Virus record (IMG/VR): IMGVR_UViG_3300021962_000023
Span: 62,001 to 126,000 of that record
DNA: 64,000 nt
Origin: a virus
Reading direction: 5' to 3' (one strand)
The stretch's first letter is position 1. Every line of letters starts with the position of its first letter. Shown piece by piece: positions 25,598-33,306 of this stretch. The notes beneath the pieces are model-generated. The model saw only the letters and a program-made list of their open reading frames with translations. It did no database searches and had not been told where the DNA came from. The position numbers and the translations under genes are program-made.

Positions 25598-25852
25598 TTA
25601 TTTTATACCATATTTTTTAGTAAATGCATCAATGTGGCTAGAATCTAAACCCAACTTATCCATAGCAGCTTTTTGTACTCTTACACTATTAGATAACGAT
25701 TTATCATAATCAGACCATATATTAGCCAATTCCGGGTCAGCTTTTCTTAATTTTTGAAGCCATTCACTTTCATTCCCATCAGCTTTTGCTTTAAAAAAAC
25801 TTTTGAAAAAGTCCATTAAACCCGATTCTCTTACCAATATTCTTTTAGACAT
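25598..25852 (-). CDS. Small tail-module protein, unknown function
   Basis: 84 residues, basic and helical, with MDFFKSFFKAKADGNESEWLQKLRKADPELANIW in the first half. It is coded between the chaperone-like gene and the tape measure gene (11 nt before the latter), so a role in tail assembly is likely. An internal ATG at codon 13 is an alternative start. Not recognised. Confidence 0.6.
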   Translation of the reverse strand: MSKRILVRESGLMDFFKSFFKAKADGNESEWLQKLRKADPELANIWSDYDKSLSNSVRVQKAAMDKLGLDSSHIDAFTKKYGIK

Positions 25853-25875
25853 GATTGTTTATATTATAATACTAT

Positions 25876-25884
25876 TATAAATAT
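25876..25884 (-). promoter_or_regulatory. Late-type promoter motif before the 84-aa gene
   Basis: Coding-strand ATATTTATA, 23 nt before the start codon, just after the stop of the preceding gene. Confidence 0.5.
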
Positions 25885-26144
25885 CATCTTCTTCTCGTTT
25901 TAGAAGAATTATTTGATGATTTAGCTTTTTCGATGGTTTCATTTTCTTCTTCTTTTGTTTTAAGAAGTTCTCTCCAATAAAAATCTCTTAATTTTATAGG
26001 CATAAAATATAAGTCATGCCAATTAAAACCACCATTGGCAAAGTAAATCATTTGAAAAATTTTCTGATGTAAAACTACTGAATAGTTAGTCGGCAGGGTA
26101 AAAAAAGTCAACCCCAAACGGGATTCGGAGAGCCTCCTTCTCAC
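25884..26144 (-). CDS. Second tail-assembly chaperone frame, possibly made by frameshift
   Basis: This frame overlaps the end of the gp26-like gene. Its first possible start is GTG at 26144 with no ribosome site before it; an ATG at 26051 would give 55 residues. The part LHQKIFQMIYFANGGFNWHD followed by MPIKLRDFYW continues on both sides of that ATG and resembles a small conserved protein that follows gp26 in T4-like phages. A run of seven T on the coding strand (26100-26106), just before the gp26 stop, could let +1 or -2 shifting ribosomes enter the frame. The position between tube and tape measure genes is where other tailed phages make G/GT chaperones by frameshift. Confidence 0.55.
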   Translation of the reverse strand: MRRRLSESRLGLTFFTLPTNYSVVLHQKIFQMIYFANGGFNWHDLYFMPIKLRDFYWRELLKTKEEENETIEKAKSSNNSSKTRRR

Positions 26145-26895
26145 CGGTCAATGGAGATTCATAATCAAATGTTAAATCCAAATCAGGTGTCATTGATGCC
26201 ATATGTTTTCTCAATGCTTTTGAATCACCTGCTAATAATCTATTTGATACGAAGTTACTAATACTACCCAAATCTCTATTCCCATCTATCTCCACAATAA
26301 TACGTCTATATCTTGCTGTGATTTCATTACCTTGCTTTAAAGTCTTTTCACTTGCTTCAATATCTTTATTAATAGCAAGTTCATCAGTATGGGTTAATAA
26401 TTTAAATTTAATTTGAGATTTTGAAATAGGTAAAGTGAAATCGTATTCATTTTTTCTATTAAACAATGATTCATCAATTTCTTTAATTTTTATTTTAGAT
26501 AAATCAACAATAGTTTCGGTTGGTTCACCGGTTTCAGGGTCTGTAATTGTTACCGAATATTCTGGTCCAAATGCCAATATTCTCGATGAAATCAAAATAG
26601 CATTTTTATCTCCAATAAGTAAATCACCTATATTAACTCCCGGCTCAACTACAACCGATTCTAATAATTTGTCCAAATGGATACCTTTTTTAATCAAATT
26701 AGATGAAGTCAAAATATCTTCTTCTTTGGCAGTCATTAATTTAATTGTGATTTCTCCTTTGGATAATGGAGATGATTCCGGGTAACATAAACCTTTTGAT
26801 GGTAAACTAATAACCTCTGTTGGAAATGGATATGTTCTTTGTGTAGATTGTACACCCAATCCTCTTGTAACTTGTTGTTCTAATTGTTGTTCCAT
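26086..26895 (-). CDS. 26: gp26-like baseplate hub / tail-assembly protein
   Basis: 269 residues from the ATG at 26895; a longer frame to 26937 runs through the terminator region and is unlikely. LPSKGLCYPESSPLSKGEI then IKLMTAKEEDILTSSNLIKKG and VNIGDLLIGDKNAILISSRILAFG are the signature of the T4 gp26-type protein, described as a hub component or assembly factor. It sits between tube and tape measure genes. The frame ends FFYPAD-stop, directly after a seven-T run that may direct some ribosomes into the overlapping frame. Confidence 0.75.
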   Translation of the reverse strand: MEQQLEQQVTRGLGVQSTQRTYPFPTEVISLPSKGLCYPESSPLSKGEITIKLMTAKEEDILTSSNLIKKGIHLDKLLESVVVEPGVNIGDLLIGDKNAILISSRILAFGPEYSVTITDPETGEPTETIVDLSKIKIKEIDESLFNRKNEYDFTLPISKSQIKFKLLTHTDELAINKDIEASEKTLKQGNEITARYRRIIVEIDGNRDLGSISNFVSNRLLAGDSKALRKHMASMTPDLDLTFDYESPLTGEKEALRIPFGVDFFYPAD

Positions 26896-26935
26896 AAATA
26901 ATAACTTAATGTTTATATATAAGTATATATAAAAC

Positions 26936-26971
26936 AAAAAAGCAGTGAGGAATCCCCCACTGCTTTGTTTT
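26936..26971 (-). terminator. Strong rho-independent terminator
   Basis: A 9-bp GC-containing stem (AAAGCAGTG with CACTGCTTT) closes a short loop at 26938-26967 and is followed by T-rich sequence on both strands. It ends the transcript of the 72-residue gene; it also separates that cassette from the gp26-like gene. Confidence 0.8.
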
Positions 26972-26986
26972 TAACATTATGAAAAA

Positions 26987-27205
26987 TTAAAACTCACATT
27001 CTTCTTCCATATACTGCTTACGCTGTACCAACTCCCATTTAGCTCTCTCATACATCTCATCGGAAATCAACATTCTCTCAAAGAAAATATCCATATTCAA
27101 CTCATGGGGAGGAATTCCCAAATGAAGAGCTCTACTCTCCACAAAATCACAATACTCATTAACACTCATACCACGCACATCGATTAAATTATTCATATCT
27201 CTCAT
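26987..27205 (-). CDS. Small acidic hypothetical protein in autonomous cassette
   Basis: 72 residues, acidic and Met/Glu-rich (MSVNEYCDFVESRALHLG, MYERAKWELVQRKQYMEEE), probably all-helical. It has its own TTG-N20-TACCTTTA promoter and a strong terminator, unlike the neighbouring structural genes. Base composition is less AT-rich than around it. Together with the next gene it looks like a moron insertion between tube and gp26-like genes. Function unknown. Confidence 0.6.
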   Translation of the reverse strand: MRDMNNLIDVRGMSVNEYCDFVESRALHLGIPPHELNMDIFFERMLISDEMYERAKWELVQRKQYMEEECEF

Positions 27206-27219
27206 TTTTTATTACATAG

Positions 27220-27250
27220 TAAAGGTACACAATTAGAAGCAAAAAGTCAA
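27220..27250 (-). promoter_or_regulatory. Cassette promoter for the 72-aa gene
   Basis: Coding-strand TTG (27248-27250), 20-nt spacer, TACCTTTA (27220-27227). The stretch TACCTTTACTATGTAATAA is repeated exactly at the next cassette promoter. Confidence 0.7.
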
Positions 27251-27258
27251 GCTTTTTC

Positions 27259-27555
27259 TTAATTATTTTTCAAAATATATTCAGCTTCTTCTGCCCAACT
27301 TTCGTTCACTAAATGCCAGTAACAAACATTAAGGTCAATAATATCGTAACCACTATCGTTAGGGTTGACGGTAACTACTCCCTTTTTAACCAAAGAACTC
27401 AAAGCACCTCTGATAATTTTAGTAGAAACACCAGTACATGCACTAATATCATTTACATCCACATCGGAGAAACCAGGTTCAGCGTATAAACAATCGGTGA
27501 AAGCAGTTAAGGTTTTTGATTCTAATTCGGTCAAATTTAATTCTGAAATGTTCAT
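27259..27555 (-). CDS. Winged-helix DNA-binding protein in autonomous cassette
   Basis: 98 residues. The central part VNDISACTGVSTKIIRGALSSLVKKGVVTVNPND is a winged helix (recognition helix, then beta wing), preceded by a helix from LTELESKTLTAF. It is likely a transcription regulator of host or phage genes. It has its own strong promoter whose -7 region is identical to that of the 72-residue gene downstream, so it might regulate both. It lies between the tube gene and the gp26-like gene, an unusual place for a regulator. Confidence 0.6.
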   Translation of the reverse strand: MNISELNLTELESKTLTAFTDCLYAEPGFSDVDVNDISACTGVSTKIIRGALSSLVKKGVVTVNPNDSGYDIIDLNVCYWHLVNESWAEEAEYILKNN

Positions 27556-27590
27556 ATCTTTATGTTTTATGTTTAACTCTTATTACATAG

Positions 27591-27621
27591 TAAAGGTAAT
27601 ACATTTCACGTCAAAAGTCAA
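27591..27621 (-). promoter_or_regulatory. Cassette promoter for the winged-helix gene
   Basis: Coding-strand TTG (27619-27621) in a TTGACTTTT context, 20-nt spacer, TACCTTTA (27591-27598). Same -33, spacer length and -7 sequence as the promoter at 27220-27250. Confidence 0.7.
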
Positions 27622-27670
27622 GCCTTTTGTAAAATATTTTTGAAATTTATAATCATTCTAAATAAGACAT

Positions 27671-27702
27671 AAAAAAAGGGATGTATTTCTACACCCCCTT
27701 TA
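27671..27702 (-). terminator. Terminator after tail tube gene
   Basis: A hairpin of AAAGGG-ATGTA with TACACCCCCTTT around TTTC, followed on the coding strand by seven T. It lies 27 nt beyond the gp19 stop. Confidence 0.75.
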
Positions 27703-27728
27703 ATGATTTTAAGTTTTACAATTAGAGA

Positions 27729-28217
27729 TTAGTACTCAAGGATTGCGTAATCATATGTTAAAGTTAATTCAATCGATAATGGGTCATTTGAAGCCCAATC
27801 CAACTCACCGAAGTTTGCTGAAGAAATGAATGCTCCTTTCAAAGTCCATTGTTCTACTTTATCACCAACCGGTCCTAATAGATAGAATGTGATATCTTTC
27901 TTATAAAAAGCTGCATATCCATCTCTACCAGTGATTGATTCATGTGATTGACGAACCCACTCCATAACTTGCTGTGCACCTGATGGTACAATTGGGTCAT
28001 AAAGAGAGATAGTTACATCATCCCATGTAGATTTTCCCTTAATCTTTCTTTTTACATTGATGTGGTCTAACTCAACTACTTCCGATGTGAAAGTTGGTCT
28101 ATTAGCTGTTTTTATCATATATGATTCTATACCATCGATTTCCATAATAAATCGGTTTCCCAATTTTGGTTCGAAGTTTGTATAAAACATTTTGTCGAAT
28201 TCTAATACTTCTGGCAT
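27729..28217 (-). CDS. 19: Tail tube protein gp19
   Basis: 162 residues, matching T4 gp19 (163). NRFIMEIDGIESYMIKTANRP near the start, then VELDHINVKRKIKGKSTWDDVTISLYDPI and SIELTLTYDYAILEY at the C-terminus are the strands of the tube fold. It follows the sheath gene by 47 nt and is followed by a terminator, so it can be expressed in large amounts. Confidence 0.92.
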   Translation of the reverse strand: MPEVLEFDKMFYTNFEPKLGNRFIMEIDGIESYMIKTANRPTFTSEVVELDHINVKRKIKGKSTWDDVTISLYDPIVPSGAQQVMEWVRQSHESITGRDGYAAFYKKDITFYLLGPVGDKVEQWTLKGAFISSANFGELDWASNDPLSIELTLTYDYAILEY

Positions 28218-28243
28218 TTTATTCTCTATTTAGTTGTTTCTAT

Positions 28244-28252
28244 TATAAATAT
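28244..28252 (-). promoter_or_regulatory. Late-type promoter motif before gp19
   Basis: Coding-strand ATATTTATA, 27 nt before the start codon, in the 47-nt sheath-tube gap. Confidence 0.55.
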
Positions 28253-28264
28253 TTGTTTTTCAAA

Positions 28265-30499
28265 TTATCCGTTAAAACTTGCACCAGTTGGTAAGATGTT
28301 GAAATCGATTTGGATGAATTCAGCTGTCTTAGTTGGTTGTAAGTAGATAGCCCCTTTCATAATGTTTCTATCAATTACATCCGGTGTGTTGTTCGTATCA
28401 TCCATCACAACTCTAAATGCGTATAAACCTTGTCTTTGTTGGATTGATTCCAAATAAGGGTTTACAATATTTAAGAATCTATTTCTAGTAGTTGATGTGT
28501 TTTGTTCGAACACTAAATATCTCGAAGTAGAAGCGATGTATTTTCTAACAGTTAATAATAATCTTCTTACATTAATTCTATCCAATGCAGATGGTTTATC
28601 TTGTAATGTTTTTTGTCCGAACACTACGATACCTTGTCCTGGGAACTGAACGATTGGGTTTACCTTTCCTTCATATAATGTATCTTTCTCTGATTGAGTT
28701 AATCTATTCAATACACTAACTGCTCCTGTCAATCCACCTCTATTTAAACCGGCTGGTGCGAACCATTCTGCTGCTACTCTATCGTTAGAAGCGAATACGC
28801 CAGGTAATAATACTGATGGTGGAACTGAAATTAATTTGTTTGTATTTGTATCAATAGTTTTAATCCAAGGATAGTAAGTTGCTGCCATATTTGAATCCAC
28901 TGCATCAGATTGAGTAGTAGCTTGTGCAATTGAATCACCTGCCGCTGTTTGGTCCATAATGTAGAAACAATCATTTCTAGCTTCAACCATATCTAAAACC
29001 GAAGTTGCTACTGAAGAGTGTAATCTTCTAATAACACCTGGAGTTACTACCATATTGATATCATATTCATCAGCGTTTGATAATGCCGCTATATGTTTAG
29101 CGTATGCTACTGAACCACTTGCGGTTGCTGATGATAAATCGAAACCTTGTGAGTTTCCAGCACTCATATCAGAACCTTTGTTAATTGCTGTTGCTGGATT
29201 CATACCATCGAATCCTTCTTGGAATCCTACTAAGAATTGTGCCAAAGAAGAACCTACTGATAATGTACCACCATTAGATGCATCCAATCCAAATACTGAA
29301 TTAGAACCTACACCTGCTCCTACTGGAATTGGTTTTAAGTAGATTGAGTTATCAGTATTACCATCTAAATCAATACCACCATATTGTGTTGCGGATGCAG
29401 TCACAAATGTTACCGATGGAATTAATGCCCCAACACCTGCTGATGCGGAAACTGGCAAAGTATATGCAGCATGTCCAAACGGTACTGCTTGTACCGGTGC
29501 CGATGTATTTAAGTTTGCAATTCTAACATATTTAGAATTATTAACCCAATCACCTGTTTCGGTAATTTTGCCTTCTGAATTGATAGTTAATTTTCTATCA
29601 CCAATTACTCTACTAATAAAGTTAGGAGAATTAGGGTCTAAATTAACATTTGAATATGTTTCTAATACTGTTTTCTTTTTATTTGTATCATTGAAATCTC
29701 TAACAACCACAGTGAATACGCCATAATCAGTTCCATTTACAGAACCGGCTGCTTTAATATTTGTAATACCAATTTTAACTTTAGTATTTGCCGCATTTCC
29801 TGCGCCTAAAGTTTCGAATTGGAATAAGCTATATCTATCACCACTAATTGTTTGTGATTTAATCATTGGTGTTAATGCTTCTTGTGCATCGAATGTAAAG
29901 TCTTGGTTACCTAATATAGATAAAGATGCGGTTGCATTTGAATCAAATGTGATATTAGTATTTTTAAAGAAACCATATGCATATGGATATTTTGCACCCA
30001 ATGCAGATGTTCCAAATACTGCTTCAATATCATTTGTATCTGCTACATCTAATGATGCTGATAAGTTTAGACCTGTGCCTCTTAATACAAAATCACCTTG
30101 TCCACTCAATGAAGCAGTTAATTGTGCATTTGCAAAACCTGCATTTGCCGCAGTTGATGTATTAAAAAGTATACCTAATGATGCTGATACTGAACCAGAA
30201 GTTGCTGTTAATAATAAAGGAGCTGTTTCGGTATATCCACCAACACCAGCTACTCTACAAATTGTAGCACTTCCTGCTTCTCTTAAATACGATTGTACTG
30301 CTAAAGGAGTGTAATAAGTGTCATCAACTGCTCCAAAAAGAGTTTGAAATTCTGCTTGAGAATTTACAATTGTTGGAACTAATGGGCCTTCTTTAAAAGG
30401 ACCAATAAATGCTGCACCGATTTCAGCTACACCTTGTTGTAAAAATGATAGGTCGTTTTCTTTTGTAAAAACACCCGGTGATACTATTTTCTCTGCCAT
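28265..30499 (-). CDS. 18: Contractile tail sheath protein gp18
   Basis: 744 residues (T4 gp18 has 659). The N-terminus EKIVSPGVFTKENDLSF and YREAGSATICRVAG-like strand and the C-terminal PGQGIVVFGQKTLQDKPSALDRINVRRLLLTVRKYI are the conserved inner sheath core that contacts the tube. The middle (about 100-420) is a Ser/Ala/Thr-rich, strand-rich region that is variable and surface-exposed in this family and accounts for the extra length. Sheath contraction drives the tube through the cell envelope. Confidence 0.95.
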   Translation of the reverse strand: MAEKIVSPGVFTKENDLSFLQQGVAEIGAAFIGPFKEGPLVPTIVNSQAEFQTLFGAVDDTYYTPLAVQSYLREAGSATICRVAGVGGYTETAPLLLTATSGSVSASLGILFNTSTAANAGFANAQLTASLSGQGDFVLRGTGLNLSASLDVADTNDIEAVFGTSALGAKYPYAYGFFKNTNITFDSNATASLSILGNQDFTFDAQEALTPMIKSQTISGDRYSLFQFETLGAGNAANTKVKIGITNIKAAGSVNGTDYGVFTVVVRDFNDTNKKKTVLETYSNVNLDPNSPNFISRVIGDRKLTINSEGKITETGDWVNNSKYVRIANLNTSAPVQAVPFGHAAYTLPVSASAGVGALIPSVTFVTASATQYGGIDLDGNTDNSIYLKPIPVGAGVGSNSVFGLDASNGGTLSVGSSLAQFLVGFQEGFDGMNPATAINKGSDMSAGNSQGFDLSSATASGSVAYAKHIAALSNADEYDINMVVTPGVIRRLHSSVATSVLDMVEARNDCFYIMDQTAAGDSIAQATTQSDAVDSNMAATYYPWIKTIDTNTNKLISVPPSVLLPGVFASNDRVAAEWFAPAGLNRGGLTGAVSVLNRLTQSEKDTLYEGKVNPIVQFPGQGIVVFGQKTLQDKPSALDRINVRRLLLTVRKYIASTSRYLVFEQNTSTTRNRFLNIVNPYLESIQQRQGLYAFRVVMDDTNNTPDVIDRNIMKGAIYLQPTKTAEFIQIDFNILPTGASFNG

Positions 30500-30537
30500 T
30501 GTATATGCTTAATTTTAAAAATTTATAATAATCTTAG

Positions 30538-30546
30538 TATAAATAT
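30538..30546 (-). promoter_or_regulatory. Late-type promoter motif before gp18
   Basis: Coding-strand ATATTTATA, 39 nt before the start codon, in the 70-nt gap after the Hint-domain gene. Confidence 0.55.
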
Positions 30547-30569
30547 AAAAAATATTTTCAAAACAACAC

Positions 30570-32294
30570 TTACGGTCTATATGTTGGTTGGAAATAATCG
30601 TATATTTGTCCTATTTTAGTCGAATCTAATTGTGTATTGTAAAATAATACAGGTCCCAATTGTCCATTGAAGTAATAATTGTTATCACCATATCCACCAC
30701 CGATTTGAATTAGTGCAGATGTGGTGTAATCTTTTGAACCATTTGATACAGTTCCTCTTGATGTTTTATCGGTATATGCAACATTAGTACCATTCAATGC
30801 CGCCGTATACGAAATCATATACCAAGTATTTAATGATAAACTAAATGTGTTACTATTAAATTGTACAGTCGTACCATCATGTATAAAATAAGTACCACTA
30901 CCATTTGAATTTAAATAAACTGCAATTTCTCTCGGTGATGCTCCATTATTATGTTTACCAAAAATTTGATAATATCCACTAGCAGGATGTGATGTAAATC
31001 TAACCCAAGCTACTACTGAATATGCTGATGTATTAAATTGAGTATATCCACCATTAATGTTCGTTGTACCATCTTTGTACCAAAATTTATTAGTAGATAA
31101 TGACCAATATTTATCAATTCTAGTTGCACCATTGTTATATGTAGGATTACCACCACTTATACCGGCTGCATTACTTACAGCCGCAGGTCTAACACCTGTA
31201 CCATATCCACTTAAATCTAACCAGTCCGATGTATCAACTCCGGATGTAGATGCCGCTTTTGATGGGTCTAAATACATTCTTAAACCAGCCGATGGAATGA
31301 AAGGCTGTGCGGTTGTTCCCTTATTGTGCGAAATCAAACCATTTGAAATATACACGTCGGCATTTTCAACATTCACAGTTACAATTTCAACATCTTCAAT
31401 GACAACTTCTATATTTGTTACATCTATTTCAGTTTCATCTTCCATTACCAATTTATCACCAGGTAATATATCTCCTATATTTTTGAATTTGTATTTTTCA
31501 ATCTCATTATCCCAAACATAAAGAGGATGGGTTTCGGTTGCTTTAATCAATCCATTATTAATAGAGTAATATCCTTCCGCAAAATTAAATGTTACATCCT
31601 TTACAGTTACATTTTGTGCAGAACCCGATAAAATGGATGTATGATAGAATCTCCAATCAACTTGGTCGGATTCAGGGTCTTGAGTTTCATCAGGCAATCC
31701 TGCTGGCACCCATGCTTTAATCGTATCACCCACATTCAAATCTTCAACATTTACCGATGTACCATCTTCTAATTGAATTTGTGTACCAAATAGTAAACAA
31801 AAATCAGGTTGGTTAATTGTATTATAAACATCCACTGCGTATAATACTTTTGTAGATGGTGTATTGTAATTTGTTGCCGCAGTGTTATATCCATCAGCAT
31901 ATGCCATAGTTAAAGTAGCAGATGCTTCCGAATAATTTGATGCATTAATTGCTGCCGGAGTAATTGGAAATACGGATGGTCCACTAGATAATGTTTGTGA
32001 ACCTACTGAAAAATTTGCATTATTAAATGAACAAGTAAAATTGTTTGCTACACCTTGCACTTTAGAATAGAACAATGAACCTGTTGTTGAAAATGAAAAT
32101 TGTGCATTTTCCGTAGTACTTTCTACGATGTATGTATATGTTGGTAAACTTATACTAATTGCATCAGCTGCGAATCCAATCATAGAACTATTTGATGCTC
32201 CACCGGATAAACCACCCAATGAAACTGCCCCAGCTCTAACTGAACCACTTACTGCTCTATATAAGTTACCTAATGATAAATTTGTTCTTGCCAT
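30570..32294 (-). CDS. Tail adhesin-like protein with internal Hint domain and LamG-like C-terminus
   Basis: 574 residues in three parts. Residues 1-165 form a strand-rich structural N-terminus. Residues 166-324 are a Hint (intein/hedgehog-type) domain: Cys166 at CLLFGTQIQLEDGTSV, NVGDTI, the block-B TETHPLYVW with His256, and the closing VYISNGLISHN with His323-Asn324. Residues 334-574 resemble a LamG/concanavalin domain (LRMYLDPSKA, DWLDLSGYG, YSVVAWVRF, NTWYMISYTA). No homing endonuclease is present. The residue after Asn324 is Lys, not Cys/Ser/Thr, so ordinary splicing is not expected, but cleavage could separate the lectin from the base. Confidence 0.75.
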   Translation of the reverse strand: MARTNLSLGNLYRAVSGSVRAGAVSLGGLSGGASNSSMIGFAADAISISLPTYTYIVESTTENAQFSFSTTGSLFYSKVQGVANNFTCSFNNANFSVGSQTLSSGPSVFPITPAAINASNYSEASATLTMAYADGYNTAATNYNTPSTKVLYAVDVYNTINQPDFCLLFGTQIQLEDGTSVNVEDLNVGDTIKAWVPAGLPDETQDPESDQVDWRFYHTSILSGSAQNVTVKDVTFNFAEGYYSINNGLIKATETHPLYVWDNEIEKYKFKNIGDILPGDKLVMEDETEIDVTNIEVVIEDVEIVTVNVENADVYISNGLISHNKGTTAQPFIPSAGLRMYLDPSKAASTSGVDTSDWLDLSGYGTGVRPAAVSNAAGISGGNPTYNNGATRIDKYWSLSTNKFWYKDGTTNINGGYTQFNTSAYSVVAWVRFTSHPASGYYQIFGKHNNGASPREIAVYLNSNGSGTYFIHDGTTVQFNSNTFSLSLNTWYMISYTAALNGTNVAYTDKTSRGTVSNGSKDYTTSALIQIGGGYGDNNYYFNGQLGPVLFYNTQLDSTKIGQIYDYFQPTYRP

Positions 32295-32304
32295 TTGTTA
32301 AGTA

Positions 32305-33303
32305 TTATTCTCCGTTATAAATATCTAAAAGTTTTTCTTTCCACACATCTTTATTTTCGAAGTGGTCTATCATCCAATTTTTAAGTTTTTCGAATTCCTT
32401 TTTACGGGTTTCGTAATCATCCTTACAAATCGTTTGGTAGGTTTTCTTAAATGATTCCGCATCACTAGCTTTGTATTTGTAGTCAAGTGGAACATACCAA
32501 TTCTCATGTAGTATGGGAAGCTTTCCGAAATCAACTGCCTCAAATATTCCGTATCCGAAGGGTTCGTGCTGAAAGCAAGAATGAGAGATTCCCCAATCAA
32601 GTCCATAGAACCTTTCTTTAAATTTGTAATCAAATTTGTAAACTTTGGCTTTTTCGAATTTGAAACCATACTTCTTTTTGTAGTATTTGTTAAATGTTTC
32701 TGAATTAGTTGAAATATATCCACCCAACCCATCCATATATTCTACATTTTTTCTACCTTCAACTCTTGCCGCATATCCAATTTGTGTGGATTTCGAAAGT
32801 TCGTTGTTTTGTATAAATTCGTAGTTATTTGGAATGTGATGTAAGTTTTCCGTTTTATATGGAAAATGATATAATCCTACCCAAACTTTATGTTTAATTT
32901 TATCTATTAATTCAGATTCATATTCCCAATTACCATACCAATGTAGGTATTCATCTTTTTGCATTTGTGCCATCAAAGACACTTTTGTTAAATTATGGAA
33001 AACAATTGAATCAATTTTTTCCAAATTTTGATGAATAGCTCTGGTTGGAGTATAATGACCATGTAGTATGTGTATCCTTCTAGCACCATCTAATATTTTT
33101 ATTATTTCATCTTCCGATGTTTCCCAAATATGTTCAATATCGATTGGAAATTCTTCGTAGTTTTGGGGTTTATGTCTATGGAAAAGAAGAAGTGGCTTCA
33201 CTTCTAAATGAGGTGCCACTTCTTTTATCCAATTAGTTACCCATATATCAGCACCGCTGTTGAACCAAGGGCCTCCAGCGGTGGTGTAGTAAACATCATA
33301 CAT
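32305..33303 (-). CDS. Putative glycosyltransferase (GT4-like)
   Basis: 332 residues. The N-terminus VYYTTAGGPWFNSGADIWVTNWIKEV has the Gly-rich first loop of GT-B enzymes; the second half has IGYAARVEGRKNVEYMDGL and a donor-site-like FGYGIFEAVDFGKLPILHENW with the acidic E(x7)E-type spacing. It is coded between two fibre-like genes with gaps of 10 and 3 nt, so it is expressed with them. It could modify fibre proteins or host surface glycans. The fold call is moderate, the substrate unknown. Confidence 0.65.
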   Translation of the reverse strand: MYDVYYTTAGGPWFNSGADIWVTNWIKEVAPHLEVKPLLLFHRHKPQNYEEFPIDIEHIWETSEDEIIKILDGARRIHILHGHYTPTRAIHQNLEKIDSIVFHNLTKVSLMAQMQKDEYLHWYGNWEYESELIDKIKHKVWVGLYHFPYKTENLHHIPNNYEFIQNNELSKSTQIGYAARVEGRKNVEYMDGLGGYISTNSETFNKYYKKKYGFKFEKAKVYKFDYKFKERFYGLDWGISHSCFQHEPFGYGIFEAVDFGKLPILHENWYVPLDYKYKASDAESFKKTYQTICKDDYETRKKEFEKLKNWMIDHFENKDVWKEKLLDIYNGE

Positions 33304-33306
33304 TAA

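Noticed and set aside
26133-26144. AGAAGGAGG as a ribosome binding site for the GTG-started overlapping frame
   Set aside because: The sequence lies just downstream of the GTG, not upstream, and the next possible starts in that frame are about 15 nt or more away; presumed host makes little use of such sites.
32370-32732. 120-residue minus-strand frame inside the GT4-like gene
   Set aside because: It is a shifted frame inside a larger gene with recognisable glycosyltransferase motifs.
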